Shown in pieces: positions 33,401-48,400 of a stretch of 64,000 bases of DNA (its first letter is position 1; each line of letters opens with the position of its first letter). A program made the translations under genes and the position numbers. Source of the stretch: Anas platyrhynchos (Eukaryota; Chordata; Aves; Anseriformes; Anatidae); NCBI RefSeq assembly GCF_047663525.1, contig NC_092588.1:106721001-106785000 (forward strand), in the 5' to 3' direction. Under the pieces are notes generated by a model. It was given only the letters and a program-made list of their open reading frames with translations, was not told where the DNA came from and made no database searches.

Positions 33401-36400
33401 CGGTTCACCCACTGCAGCTGGGGATTATGGCTGTAATCACCTCAAATTATTCTTCTCTCTTCCTCAAAACCTGTACCACAGTGGCCTAATACATCTTCTC
33501 CGCCTGACTCTCAAGCTTTTATCAGTTGAGTTCATTGAGCATGGCTTCTCTCCCTGGCCTAGATGTGGAGGTAATGACCATTTCATGGTTCTTCATGAGC
33601 AAGTGAAGAGTACTTACAGTTTTGCTCCAGGTAAGCCCCGTGGTATGATGCTCTTTGATATAAGCTTGAAGCTCAGACCAGATGTTCAGATATGACTTCA
33701 CCCAGTCAACATGGCGTGCATCACTGTAAAAAGAGACATTATTTGTACGTGTGAATGTTTGCACGTAAAGCAGAAAGCACTGCCATTCATGCTTAAAGCA
33801 GATAAAGCCCAGTGTCTGCTCTACAGCCATGGACAAATCAGTTAGCAGGCAGCAAGCCAGCCCAGCGCTGAAGATGCTGAGGCCCACTACGCTGGAGAGC
33901 TTTTGGGCCCTTGCAGAGAACAAACAAGGGCAAAGGTGCCTCTAGCACAGACTGCTTCTTGCAGGAAGGGTTGTCATCATCCTGCTCAGGCTCACCATCA
34001 ACTGAAGAAGCACTAAAAGCTATTTGGAGCTCTGTAGCAGCTACTCACACTCTATCTCGGAGTCCTGAATCTTAGAAAGTGAAATACCTGTGGGTTCTGT
34101 AAAATATTCTAGCTGCCAAGTTCACATGTAGCCAGCATAATGCTGGATCATGTAATAGTCATCTGACTAAAATATTTATACATCAAGGATTTCAAAAGTA
34201 CAAATCAAAAGCTGGCTCTGGAGTGATTCTTTGGGAAGCTTCAGTCTTCTAGTGGGGGAGTAAGTGAGAACAAGAAATATGTAAAGAAAGAGGAACTGCT
34301 TGTAAGATGTGTCCTTACTTATGAAGCTCCAAATAAGAATAGTTACTGAACCGTTACTGCTATGGACTGGATGCCCACAGGGGCTTGGGTGCTTACCCTC
34401 TATTTCTTTCCCTTGGAGCCTGATGTTTAATAGTGATGAGGATCTGGGTCAATGGGTTTAACCCAAAGCCTACAGAAGTCAAGAGACAGCCTTCCGCTGC
34501 TTTGGAAGACATTGTGATCTGGTCAATATTCAGTGAAAAAACAGGAAAATAAATCCTTATTAGGAGAGGAACTAACTTTATACCCAACTAATGCAACCTG
34601 TTTGTATCTTTTTGTGAGACTTTTTTGCTTCAGAATAAGTACTTCCAAAGCTCCATTGTAAAAATCTTCAGTTACCTCAAGCAGGTAAACTAAGGCTTCA
34701 AGAATAATACATAACACATATTTCATAGATAAATGTATCTAATATGATATACATATAAAATACATAGAAATGTATACATAAGGTTTATATATATTTATAC
34801 ATATATATTTATGTAAAGTTTTCCTCACTAAAGAGGAAAAACTCAACTGCAAGTACTATTTTTCATTGAGGATATAAAAATAAAATCCAAAATCTGGTCT
34901 CCAAGTACCACATCAATAGGATTTATACATGCATTACTTTTAGAAGGACCTGTATTTTTTCTCTTTCTCTGTCAGCTCACAGATCTCGCTCATGGGATTG
35001 TTCTATGAATTCCTTGTGCTCTTTAAGAACAATTCAGTGGTACTGAAAAAAAAATCACTTTGGAAACTATGGAAGTAGATGCTCGGCTGTACACACCTCT
35101 TGCCTAAAACACATGTTTTCAAGCAGAGAGCAAGAACAGCAACAGTATGAGTACACAAGTGAGACAAGGACACACAGAAGCTAGCTAGCCAATTTTCTGG
35201 CACCCCAGAAAGTTAAATATAGTCTTACAACTGGCACAGAGTGAAAACCAGCATTGCTAGTGCTGCTGCCATTCGCGTTGCAATACGCTGCAGGTCAAAG
35301 ATGAGGAGGGGAAAATAAACCACTGTGACCAAATCGTATCAAATGCTCTTTTGTTTACAAAATGCTTTGTGTGGTGGTGTTGTGAACCCTATTAGTATAG
35401 TTAATGCTCTCATCCTCACTGTGGCTAGTAAGACACTGGGGCTTGGCAACATACCTGTGCTTGTAGTCCTTTAATACCCTGTTAGTATAAAAGGTAGCAG
35501 CATCATTCATCTCCTTGACATAAGGGCCTGGTTTAGGAGACTAGGACCATCAACCCATGGTAGCAGGAAACAACAGAAGGAGAAAGGAGGTAAAACATTA
35601 GTCAGACACCTTCCCTGATATATGAGGTATATTACAAACACCTTCTTGGGTGCAGTAGACTGAAGAACTATGCAGAGGAGACTACAAAGTTCTGCAAGAT
35701 TTGGACCTATTCTGGGCCACGCCATCCAGAAGTAGATTTAGAGCCCTCCCAACTGCCCTGGGCATAACTTACCACTGCTATCCAACCAAGTGCAGGTATG
35801 CTTTCGCTGACGGCCGAGAGGTGGTTGAACATTTTACTTCCTCTGTTTCTTTCTCTGAAGTTCTGGATTTCCTGAATCTTCTCTGATATTGGCTTGAGAA
35901 GCATTGCCACCTCATTCTGAAAAAAAGAACAAAAAAAAAAAGAAATGGAAAAAGAAAAAGAAGAGACACTGCTGTTAACAATGGATAGTCCAAAAACACC
36001 CTGCGGTTTAACGTTGTCCTCCCTGCCTATTGTTTTAACACTTGGAAGGAAAGGTCAGCATATTCTCCACATTAAAGTAACAATTTAATTACCCTGCTCT
36101 GGTTGTAGCAGCAAAATGCAGTTATTAATAACGTGTTGCAGCAAAAATTGTTCTCAGCACTGGCAGCACATTTACGTGCTGTCCTGGTTGAGAACCACAG
36201 AGACCTTGTATCTCGGAGTTCGCAGGATGTTTGCGTTTTTCATGTGATACTCCTGGATTATTTTTTTTTAGGAGTCTTTACACTGCCTTGAGTTTTTCGT
36301 GTTATTAACCAAACTGTTCTTTCCATAGGAAACAAACTACTTGTTAGATTTATGGCCTCTTATCATCTGGCAACAAGACTGAGAAAGTAGTATGCTGAAG

Positions 36401-39400
36401 GCAATATCCATTTTAGCTTTCCCTTTTGGTAAGTTTTAATGTTTAAATTTCCTTCGTCCGCGAGTAATGTGGGAACATTTCATGGGAAACACAGTGCCTG
36501 CAAGGCATGGCTTGGGGAAATTCCCCTGTGTTCATCAGAAAGGAATGGTATCCAGGGGAATGACTGCTGAGCGGAAGGAATAGTGTCTGGAGTGAAGAGA
36601 ACAGCAGAATGAATGTTGAGGCTATCCAAGCTCTTCTCCTCTGCAAAGTGAATGTTAATCACACGGACCCAGTGTCACGGAAAAACTAATGTAGAGCATT
36701 AACTTGCTGGGAAAAATTCTTCCACGCAGCAACAGCACATCGAGGGAGAAGCAGCCACCAGTTTACATGCAGAGGAACTGCTGTATGCTGAATGTTGCAA
36801 CTTCATAAAATGTTTCTGTAAAAACAGACTAATTCTTTATTGCCAATCTATGCCTGCAGAAGCCATGCTATGTCCCACCAAGGAGAGTGCACCAGTCTGA
36901 TTTTCCCCGGCACTTCACTCAGAAGTCACTCGGCATACTTAGGTATTTCCCTGACCACGTGGCAGGACTCCATATTTTAACTCCCCTTTTCTCAGCCCTA
37001 CTTCTTCAGTGGAATTAAGTGCTTGCAGGGGAAAAGCAATCCTCATATTCTGAAGGACAAATGCTGTTGTGACACACACAAAGCAATGTGTATGTATGTG
37101 CTACTTGATCTCTGCACAATACTTCTTTCCAGGCTCCCACGAGACCTCGGCTTTACAGAATATTGTGTCACCTTAAAATGGGCATGTTTGCTCTGGATCA
37201 ACGCAGCTCAAAAGACACCCCCCGAAACAGGACAAAAATAGGTTCTGAGCTTTTGAAACAAAATTTGATCCAGCAATGAATGGAGCCTTAATATTTTAGA
37301 GATAATGTAATTTTGAGAAAGGCTTGGGCATCTGACATGCAGGGGATACTTGGCCTCCTCCTGCAACAAAGCGGGCTGGGAGAAAATGAATGTTTGCAGT
37401 ATTACTAGGGGATGAAACTAGTTTTTGTTTATGGCTTAATGACCAGCATAAGTCATCATTTCTGAAAAAACCCTGAAACCTCCATGATTGGTAGCTCTGG
37501 AAAACTGATTTTGTTGCCATAACATGGTATAGTCTGCAGGAACTCTCCCTTCTCATTTCTGCTTGTTTACAGCACACTGCAGCTGGTTGGTTCTTTCTTA
37601 TTTTTCCGGGAAATCTTCTAAGTGTGACAGTAGTTAGCAAAACTGAAATTTAAGAAAGTGTTCGTTCTGCTTTGATATGATGCCAGTTTTCCTCCTATAC
37701 CGTCTAAGGGATATTTACAGTCTTTAGCTTACTGTGAATCTTCATGGCCCAGTTCCAGCCAAAGAGACTATCAGGGCTAAAAATACAGCTCGGCAGATGC
37801 CTGGTGTATCCAGACAGCGCTGGGAGGCAGCATGTTTCTGCGGATGGGGCACGCAAGTGGGTGTCCGTAAATGGGGCTTCTGTTTGCAGCTCTCCCGCCA
37901 AATTACCGCTCGGTTTTAGGAAAGCTGTGCTACCTTTGTGTCCTCCAGCTTCCTCAGTATGAAACAATGTCAACGTTTTCTGGTTTTCTTTGTAGAAAAC
38001 ATGGATATCTACAGACAGGAAGGCAAAATCAGGGCCGAACACTTGCCCTGATGGTTACACAAGACCTGCTCCTCCTCCTACTCCACTTGCATTGGTGGAA
38101 AAACTCCCAACCACTTTTGTGAGGGTTTCCTGTTACTGGTACAGGCAGAATTTCTGCCCCTCAGACCACAGGACTTAACGTGTCCAGTGAATCAACTGTT
38201 TATAAAACTATAGCGAATTCAAGTAATTCCACAAAGAAGCCCACTGTGAGAGCTTTAAAGGTGAAAGAGATGTCGCTAAGGCAAGTAGCTCAAAGCAACC
38301 ATTCACTTGGCACTGTACTTACACCAAAACGATCCACAAATGGCTTGAGGGTCTCTTCAACTCTATCCTGTCTCTGCTTTGCACCATAAGAGCTATCTAG
38401 CCTGCCTGCCTTCCACTCTGCATTGGTTTTATTCTGCAATAGTTGCTGCTTGTCTGGATGGCTGCACGTAACGTGTGTGTGTGTGTGTGTGTGTGTACAC
38501 AAACTTCTTGTGATCCCAGCTTCTGTGTCATGGCCAGACACAAAGGAATAGAGGCCTGCAAGGAGTCACTTCATTGAGCCTTGTCTCCCTCCAGTCAGTT
38601 CTAAATTTTTAGTTAGTGATTAAACTGCAGATGAATTATGGTGTATATGGCATCTGGATAGGGAGAGGCTCATTAATTCTGGCACTAATCAGTCTTGTTT
38701 GGCTCCACAATACAGAACCAGTTGTGCTGAGGGTTCTAGAAGAATAATCTCTTTATTGCAATGAATATTAAAACAGCTGGTTGTTAATAAAATGATTGTC
38801 TATGCTGTATCTCCAAGAAAAAACGAATTCAAGGAGATGAATCAGAGCTGTTGGAAAAATCTCCAGCATGCCTTTGGCATGTGCTAGATAAGATTTCTTG
38901 TCATTTAAGACACAGCACAGTTGTTTAACAGAAATTTAACGTCTTTGTATAAACACCATTCCTATTTTAATATCACTTTTGCTGAAATGTTTAAAAATGC
39001 AGAAATGACACAACTTGAAAATATCAGAAGTAATTCCCAGTGTGCCCACGTCCCTTTTACGTTATTATTAAAAACAGGTTGTCTTTTTAAATACTAATAC
39101 CTAAACAGCCAGTCAACTCTGACCCATGTCTTATAATTCTTATCCTAAAATCAAGAGGAAGACTACTGCACTGAGGAGCAAAAGCACTCAAAAAAAAAAA
39201 AGTTAGAGCATGCAACAAGAAATGCCTTGGGCTTCAGAGATTTAGCAGTGTAGAGCTAACTTTATAAAAAGGCCTGGCATACCAGTGTTCCAACAAACCC
39301 CAATGAACAGACTTATTTTTTTTCCACATTTTCACAGTACTCCCAGGAGAAATTCCCCTGATGACAGGTTTAACAGGACCGGGGCACTTGGATTTAATTC

Positions 39401-42400
39401 ATAGAATGGGCAAACTGTTGAGTGGTGTTTTTTTTTTGGTGTGGTTTGCCTATTTAGGCACACTAAAATGGAGTGGCTTGCTTAAACTTTGGTGCTTGAG
39501 CAAGTGACTACTTGAAAATCTCAGCCTTCATTTGGGAAAACTGTTTTTTCTCGGGACCGCTGTTGTTCAGAAACCTACCAGCAAGGCGCAAAACCCAGCA
39601 GGTAAACAAAAATACAGCTTTTAAAGATGTTATGCATTTGAAGCTAATCTCATAGGGTTTTGAGGGGTGAAGATTGTTAACTGCAGAACTTTTATGTTGA
39701 TGGGTGGCAACACAATTCAGACCTCGCTATTAAAGTGTTTAAACCAACCTGGCCTATTATGAAAAATCACGGCGAGAGAACAAATGCACTTTCAAGTTAT
39801 GCTAAACGAGGGGGTGGCAACCTTTGGTGTAGGAGCAGGAAAAGAAAACTGAGAGCATTTGGGATCAGCAGCCCCTTTATTTTACTCAGCTGCAGCCAGA
39901 ACAGCATAACTACAACCTTCAGTCCATGTTGTCTCCGGTCTACAGTTCTGTTATTTACTTTTCTTCCATCAATTCAAAATCTCCATCATACTTGCATTAT
40001 ATTTTTCACAGGCAAGTTTGAAATACAGAGTTGATTTGAATCAGCTGTCTTTGTGTACGTTGGCAAGTCTAATGGGAATGGTTCTGCAGTGCAAAATGGT
40101 TGGTGCTGAGGACCTGACATTCATACTACACATGTTTGGGGGTACAAACCCAGAAAAAACATTGCCCCCCTATGAACTAACCCACTTAATGGAGACACAG
40201 TCATTACATCTGCCAACAGCCTGGTGCGGCTCCATCCCACACTTTTAAGGGGTGAAAGATATCTTGGATGGCATCCACCACACTCAGTTCTAACAACTTC
40301 AAGGGTGAGCATCCGCTCTCAGATGAGACTTAATTCCCTCTATTGTAAATGAAGGAAAAGATGTCCCTGAGGAATCCTTTCCATCTTTAATAGATGATAC
40401 GGTATGAAGACTGCACTCAAGATATGCTGCCATTAAGTGTAAAGAGAGCCCAGAATGACACCTTATGCCTTGACAGTTAAAGCTGAAAAGCGCAATCCCA
40501 TTCTGTGTCTGTAAATCTGCAAATAAGTCTTTAAAACTGGAGTTGATTTTTTTTTTCCCATATGTGTGTATAAGAAGGGCTTGTCTTTTTTATTGCAGCT
40601 GTGTGTCAGTTTGAATGGAATCAGCGTTCAGATTAGGCTGAGGAATAATCTTTCTATGAGGTATATAGGAAATATTTTTTTTTCAGATGCAAATCTAAGC
40701 TAGCTAGTAACTAAGCTAGTTAGCCTCCAAATCACACTGCTCATGGTGAAAATCTGGACTTCTCAGACCCTTACCTCTTTTAACTTTCCTTAGTTCTCCC
40801 CCAGTGAAGCACTACCACTTCTTTGTTGGCAGTTGCCAAACTTCTTTTTGCACTGCTCATCCCCATCTCTCCTAGCAGGAGGTGTTCCACATTTGGTACC
40901 AGGGTTTTGCTCTTACGATTGCAGTCTAGCCTCCTGCACCCTAATGCGTTGCTTTCTCTGGAAGCACTAACGGCGGGCAGAGGCCATCAGCGAGATCTTT
41001 CTGCGTGATGACCACATTCACATCCCTGTAGTCCTCTGATATTTCCAGGGTTCAGAGGTCTCCTAACTAACTACAGAGAGGCAGGAATTTATTCCGTTCT
41101 CATCTTCTTAGGCTGTAAATCCTAACACAGGGGTGTAACAACTATTTGTCAGTAGCACGGGTTTGCCCATGTCAACTCACTGCCATGCAACGGCAGGACC
41201 ATGGTGCAGGGAGACAGAGCTGCAGAAACGTCTGGTCAGTGTCATCAACACAGAAGCTTACATGCATTTGTGTGCTTCCAAAGTGACTTAATTGGTATTT
41301 GGCATTTATTCCTCTTAGATCGCACATAAACCCTCAATCTAACATTAGCTGTAGCAGTTTTGTGCTTGTGAAAAAAAACAAACGGGAACACCAACCCCAA
41401 ACCCCACACGACGAATTATTAATCTAGTCATTCACGGGTTTGTTTTGAAACTCTGACTCTTACAGAGAACAGATGGAGAGGAACGTGAAAGGCACATAGC
41501 TGCTGACCAGTGGAGAACTCCAGGGCCTGGTACGAACTGTGTGCATCAGTTTCCAGCAGTGCCGAATCACTCCAATACTTTTGGCCAGGACTGTTTGGCT
41601 GTTCTTTAAATGGACTTGAATGCTCTACCTATTGATTTCCTTTCCACTACAGCTCCCCATGGGCAGCACATTCAACAAGGAGGGGTTCTCCTGCTTGAGG
41701 CACACAAGCCTACAAACATCCCACACCTCAACAACAACTACACAAATGAACTTTTTCAGCCTTTTGATTTACTCCTCAACCATTGCTGTTGTGATTGTAG
41801 TCCATGCCAGTGTACCCCTGAGCATCTGAAGTAACAAAGTTCTGTCAGAAAATGGTGTTCTGTGGAGCCACACGTGTTTTGTGCACCACTTGTGAGATCT
41901 GACAAGTTTTTGTTAAGTTCATCTAGGTTTCACATGGACATGTCCCAGGACAGGGATGTCCTGGGCTTCCAGCCCTGGACACTCAAGTGGTTCACCTGGG
42001 ATCTCCCCAGTGAAAAACTGTAAGACTATTTTCAGTTCAGTAAGAAGCCTCGGAGTGGTTTTGGTCTGATTCAGAATCACAGAATCACAGAATTTCTAGG
42101 TTGGAAGAGACCTCAAGATCATCGAGTCCAACCTCTAACCTAACACTAACAGTCCCCACTAAACCATATCCTTAAGCTCTATATCTAAACGTCTTTTAAA
42201 GACTTTCAGGGATGGTGACTCCACCACCTCCCTGGGCAGCCTGTTCCAATGCCTCACAACCCTTTCAGTAAAGAAGCTCTTCCTAACATCCAACCTAAAA
42301 CTCCCCTGGCGCAACTTTAGCCCGTTCCCCCTCGTCCTGTCACCAGGCACGTGGGAGAACAGGCCAACCCCCACCTCTCTACAGCCTCCTTTAAGGTATC

Positions 42401-45400
42401 TGTAGAGAGCGAAAATAGACCAAAATAAAACCAGAAAAAATTTGGAATAAAATGTCAACTTGAAAAGCCCTGCTTTTTAGTCAGCTGTAGCCCCAGTGCT
42501 TTCCCTTGTATCAGATCACGCACAGTCCAAAAATCCTGGGAAACAATTGGGTAGCACAGAGAAAGGAGCATACCGGTTTGGATTCGTGTTTAGCAGAAAT
42601 AAAGAACATGATGCTTAATGGGAAAAGGAGTGTCCCATCAGCATAGTTCAGTGGGTTCTCACATGGCACAGTATCAACATGAACATTGCTATAGGGATTG
42701 AAAAGTAGTCTGGTGATTTTAGGATGTTATTTTAGGGCACAGGAGAACTCCAGTAAGAGCCTATGGGATCCCCAGCAGGTTACGTCAGATGTGTATGCTG
42801 GACAACATGCAGAGTGCCATCTTGGATAATGTCTTCCTTACAGGGTGATTCTGTTCTTAGTCCAAGTACAGGTGTACTGGGCTAAAACAGTGCAAGGAGC
42901 CCTTGCTTACTGGAGCCTGCTTCTTACACAGACCATGAAGTGCTGGAGAATCTCTGCCTGGTGGCACTATGTGAGCCAGTCTAGACGCAGGTGCTAATGT
43001 GCCTCTCTGCCTCTGTTTCTCTTCTGCACAGGCTGGAAGATGATCTGGTCCTTCTGTATTCCTGGATCCTGAGGGGTCTCTGGGCCTTCTTAAATCCTAG
43101 TGCACTGCCCTCAGGGCAGAACCCAGTCTCAGATGCCTCACTCTTTTCATTGCAGGGGCTATCAACCTGGGTGTTCTGGCAAACACAAATGAGGAAGGAG
43201 AAATGGTGCAAGCAGACCTACACAATCAGAAAATGTCATGAGCCTGAGGCTGGTTAAATGCAATCTGACACCTCTGAGACAAAATCACGAGGTAACAGGT
43301 GCCAGGGGGCTATCTGGAGACTGACAATACGCTTCCAGCGACGCAGTAATCAAGGACTAAAGTGGACCTGAAACTAGGTAAGAGTTTGCAACAATATCCA
43401 AAAATGAGCCTGTGAACACTGCAAGGCAGCAATTGAACACTGTCAGTTGGTCCATCACTGAGGCTGTGACCACGCGTCGCATGCAGTTGTAGGCGTGCTG
43501 ATAACAAAAATATGTCAACAGTTTGGCAAGATTTCAGAGGACAGGAGGGGGGAAGGGGTTCCCTTTGGAGCTCAGGATTCTCAGGCTCTGTCCATGTCAC
43601 TCTTTGGCCCCCTCTGTAAATTGGAGACCTGAGGACCTTAAAAGGGCTGAACCAAATTCTTCCTTAAGCTATTTCTAGATACAAAGGTGCAGGTTTGCAG
43701 CAGTCAGCTAACTTAAGTAGAATGGCAGCAAAACTTGTCTCTAACTCTTTTGCGTAAGTAAGTAATGAGTTAATAAGACAGGGAGTATCCTAGTCTTTAT
43801 ATTTTTGGAAAACAGTAAGGGTGACTCCAGTAGATATGAGGAAAAGGAGTGGGAAATGGACTGATGTAAGCCAAAAAAAAAAAAAAAAGTCAAGGTAATA
43901 AGAAAACAAATCCTGCTAGGATGCAAAATAAGAAATCCCACGAGTCCTATTACTGGAGTAATTTAAAAATAGAAGAGAGAAAAAAATGAGCAAACCCAAA
44001 CTAACAGAGAGTAGGGAACTGTAAATCTCCATCTTTAATTTCTATATAAAAATTCTGAGAATGACTCTCCTCAAAGAAATTACAGAACTATTCTGTTTCT
44101 ACAATGCATTTTTTGCTTGACTATGAAGAAATCAAAAACTTTAGGATTTGTTCTTACGGTTCTCAATATAATTTCAAAAAACAGTTTCCTGGGTTTAATT
44201 TTTTCCCATTTTCTAAGTGGAAAAAAAGAAAAAGAAAAAGAAAAAGAAAAAGAAAAAGAAAAAGAAAAAGAAAAAGAAAAAGAAAAAGAAAAAGAAAAAG
44301 AAAAAGAAAAAGAAAAAGAAAAAGAAAAAGAAAAAGAAAAAGAAAAAAAGAAAAAGCCCTCCCTTATCTCTCACTTTCCTATGTATAGACTCCAGATATT
44401 CAAGCAAGGTATTTAATTGGAATGTGTCTGCACAATGTTAGTAATTAAATCCATGAGTTCTGTCAGTCATATGAAGTCAGCATTTTAGTTTAATGAGAAA
44501 TTACATAATAAATTACGGTCTGAATTGCATCTGTAATTTAAATCTGTTTGCAGTACTTGTTATCATGAGTTGCTTCCATTCAGTTTTGCCTACTTACAAG
44601 GGCATTTTTCTGTTTGTAGGAAGACTTAACTTCAAACACACTTAAATAAGGCCTCAAGTCAACAATGTCAACATACATACCATGACTTCATTAACAAAAA
44701 CCTCACCCTCTTCACGTAACAAGTCTGAGGAATAAAGTGAATGTGAGTAGCTCCTGATAAACACAGCAGCAACTTACCTTATTCTAGAACTATTTATTGC
44801 TGTGAGCTTTATAATTGGTAATTAATATTAATACACATAATTAATATTTAAAATACCACATAATTACATTTATATATTTATAAATTATTATTTATATATT
44901 GCATATAACATATAGTTATCAATATATAAAATTAATAATTAAAATTTTGAACACAAAGTGAAATGAAACAACTCATAAAGAGATGATATATAAATCACCA
45001 TTCACAATGAATTCCGTGCCATGCCTTTGAGCAGTGATCTCATATGTTAGTATTCAAGATCATTAAAAAAAACAAACAACTTGATAAACAGATAAAGTTG
45101 TTCAGTAAGACTAATAACTTTTAAATTATTATGCAATATAATATAATAATTTTACAGTCCAAGTTGTATTTGACTTAGACTACAGGGAGAAGAAAATTGA
45201 GAACCAGGCTATATCATACTGTTTTGTGAAGGTTTATGTGAAAGGTTTCTTTAACACGTTATATTCTGAATTGCCCAGGCAATATGCTCTCAAAATGCCT
45301 TTTAAACTACTTCTCCCTGAATATAACAATAGTCTAATTTCTTTCCAATTCACCATCTTCTTTCTGCTATCTCTCTATAATAAACAACTTATAAGTTTTT

Positions 45401-48400
45401 TAGTTTTAACATTTGAAGTTTGGCGTCAGCAAATAATTTCTAAGAAGTGGATAAACTCAAGAATTCCATCCTGCTGAATGAGCCTGCATCCCGCAGCCAT
45501 TAGCTGGGACATACACAAACAGGAATATCAAACAGTGGTTTTGCCATGTGATCTCTTCCCCTGCACACACAAATATAGAACATGACCATAAAAAGTAACA
45601 GAACATGCTCTCTGCTAAGTAATTTATTGCAGTTGATGCTAGATCGGTATGCCAGCTGGAATTACCTTCTCGGCTCCTACTATTTTCACATATACAGATA
45701 ATAAAGGCTGTGCACTGCAGCAGATTCCAAGTGAAAAAATATCAGCATCATTATCAAGAAGCAAAACTGCAACAGCAACTTAAACAGGCTTAACTGTTTG
45801 AAAATGTTTGCTGGTGACTCACAGAAGGAGTTAAAGACCTAAATGAATACTAGAGCCTTCAACATTTTCATAGAGGGGAAAAAATACTGCTTTTTGTATG
45901 ATAGGTATTTCTCTTCTGCCTTTGCTAAGCAAAAAAATATCTAAGGATTATTATACATATAGGAGCTTTCTTTGTGTTTGAATTCCTTTTTCATTAGTTT
46001 GTAAGCTGCAAGAGCTGAGCTAATTTATTTTTCCAGGGCATTTTCCCCTCCCTCTTTTTTTTTTTAAAGGCACCATGTATGACATCCCAACATGACAGGA
46101 ACTCAGTAAATCCCCTCAGTCTCCACACCGCTGTCTCTGAATGTCTGCAAAGCTACTATGCCATAATCGCAGCTCGCTGGCTCATTCACAGCTTTACATT
46201 ATAAAGCAAACAGTCTAGACAGCTGAATGACAGAATTACTCTCTTTTCTGTTGCATTTATAGATATGCTGTCATCTTCATTTGCTTTTCTCTACTCTGTG
46301 CATTCTGATACCCTAATGACTAGCTTTCCTGTTTGGATTCCACACTGACTCTGTGGCTCTAGGCTGTAAATACAACCCGAGCCCAGAGAACATCACACCA
46401 ATAAAGTCCTGGGGGGTAAGAACCCCACTGCTTTCCCTCCATAGGGTTATCTGGTGCTAAACAGCTTTTTCAAAACTGTTAACCAATATGGCTTTGCAAA
46501 AGGATCTTTTTTTTTGCCAGTGAGATGCAGATAGAAAGAGCCTGATGCCTGGAACTGTCACTCTCTTCAGTGGAAAATACTACTCAAATTGCACAGAAAA
46601 GGCAGCCTTCAATTAGTTTCAGGCTGTCTATAGTATAGCTGAATGTAAATCTGAACAAAAAAAATATGTGCAAAAAGGAGAAAAGAATTAACAACCTGGT
46701 TTTGGATGCCTATCAAAAAGTATACCTAGCAGTCTTTATGTTAAAAAAAAAATAAATCAGTAATTGGACTGGGTTTGTTGTCACTGAGGAAGGAAGCTTA
46801 ACCTGTAATATTCCTGGTATTTTACCTTGGAAATGATGTGCACACACATGTATTGTGGCACTTCCTCTGTGCTAAAAGATAGTTAGATGAAAGCAGAGAA
46901 AATCACACTGATACCACGTTATCACAGGAGGCCATATAAATAACGAGCCGTAGCTTTTTCGGTCACCAGAGCAGGGACACCAGCAATTCAGAACACTGCA
47001 TTACATTATGGGCCACTGGAAACTGTTCATTGGCAAATATTTTACCTATGAGCATGAAGAGTTTTGTGGGCCACTGGGTGCAATTGTATTCACAGCCAAT
47101 ATAAATGACTGCTTGAGGCCTGCACCAGTGGGAATTTTGCCTGTTCTCTGTGAGTCATGACCCACTTCTACTCTCTGAGATCAGGGACAGCTGCAAAAAC
47201 AACTGATCCCTTCTTACTTGGAACTCTACAAATCTGAAGTCTCACCTGGAATATCTGTGGTTTTTTTTTCCTTTCTTTTTTTTTCTTTTTTTCCTTGAGT
47301 ATACTTGTCATTAAAATGTACTGATTGGAAAAACTTTCAATTTGTGTCTCAAAGATCCACAATGACAGTGAGGTTTCAATAATTCGTACGAGTAGCAGGG
47401 AGTTCTGATTTGAGAATACAGATTTTAATAAACTATGGAGCAGGGAGCTGAGAAAAAGACAGAAGTGGAGGACACAGTGAGCCTGTGCAAGTGAAGTCTT
47501 GATCCTCTGCACACTCCCAGAAGGAAGGGTCAAGGGTGATCCCACAGAAGGGCTACCGGATCACCATTCCCAGGAATGATACAGTGCTACTGGGCCCTAC
47601 TGAAACCACAAATGACATACCATAACAACTCCACGGCTTCCGTGAGCTTTCTAGTTGTGAGGGGTTACCGCAAAAGTAAATAAATCAAGATATAAAATGC
47701 TTTTTTCTTTTGTTGACAAAAAGCCCTGCCTCTCTTCCAAAATTAGCCTAACCTGGACCTCAGCCTGGAGAATATGCAGTCTAGGAGCTAGTATTGATTC
47801 TTTTTCTCTCAATAGCCTATTCCCTCACTTCAGAGTCGATCATACAGCAACCCTGTGGAGCTAGCAAAAAGCCATTGTATTGCATAGCATTTCCAGCTTC
47901 TAGAGAAAAACTGATCCCACTTACAGCCCTATAAAGAAAACCTCTTTTGGTTTCTGCAGTGATCTTATATGTATTGGTACAGAAAAGGTTCTTAACTCTG
48001 AACCATGTCTTTCTGATTACAGCAGTATCATGCTAATAACACTGAAAGCGAGCCTCTAAGTGCACTACATAAATAAAGTAACAAATAAAAGCAAATTCAG
48101 GGACTGATACAAAACATAAAGGAACACAGCCTTTTTAATACAGTGCCTCTCGAAACTCTAGGTTAGTTTTCTTACCTCTTGAGGCTCTTGACACTGAGAT
48201 GCTAACACCAGGAAAGATCTTTGTGCTTGGAAAGCAGCACGTACCATCTCTGCCTGTAAGGAAAGGAGAAATATACATTAAACCTTAGCCTGTAACCTTC
48301 AGTACCTCTGTTTGGCAGCTCAAAGTCAAGTGTGACAGCTCAAATCTTTCTTGCTGCTTTTCATATAAATCCCAGCAGAGCTGACTGGAAAAGGAATGTA

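Larger units (their letters stand above)
23012..33617 (-). other. CAP2: CAP2 intron 7
   Basis: A 10.6-kb intron without a recognised CR1 copy. It holds a candidate plus-strand mini-exon (23672-23722), an AATAAA-plus-A28 block (25524-25588), TA-rich tracts (28032-28060, 29109-29124, 33112-33126) and an A-rich run near 29746-29770. No coding exon was recognised in the rest. Confidence 0.7.
35917..48175 (-). other. CAP2: CAP2 intron 4
   Basis: A 12.3-kb intron. It includes a GT12 microsatellite (38473-38496), a minus-oriented CR1 (42073-42424), the AAAAAG array (44221-44356) and an AT-rich block (44810-44960). No other exon was recognised, and stop-bounded ORFs here show no family match. Confidence 0.7.

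Noticed and set aside
33222..33695. 157-residue plus-strand ORF
   Set aside because: It overlaps CAP2 exon 7 on the other strand, shows no family features, and is explained as a chance open frame.
38290..38541. Minus-strand ORF between CAP2 exons 4 and 5
   Set aside because: It was considered as a CAP2 exon, but exons 4 and 5 join in frame without it and its sequence does not match CAP proteins. Part of it is the GT microsatellite.
42159..42458. 99-residue minus-strand ORF
   Set aside because: This is the C-terminal end of the CR1 ORF2 reading frame, a repeat fragment rather than a host gene.
44104..44441. Overlapping ORFs of pure lysine, Lys-Glu or phenylalanine
   Set aside because: All are readings of the AAAAAG microsatellite in different frames.
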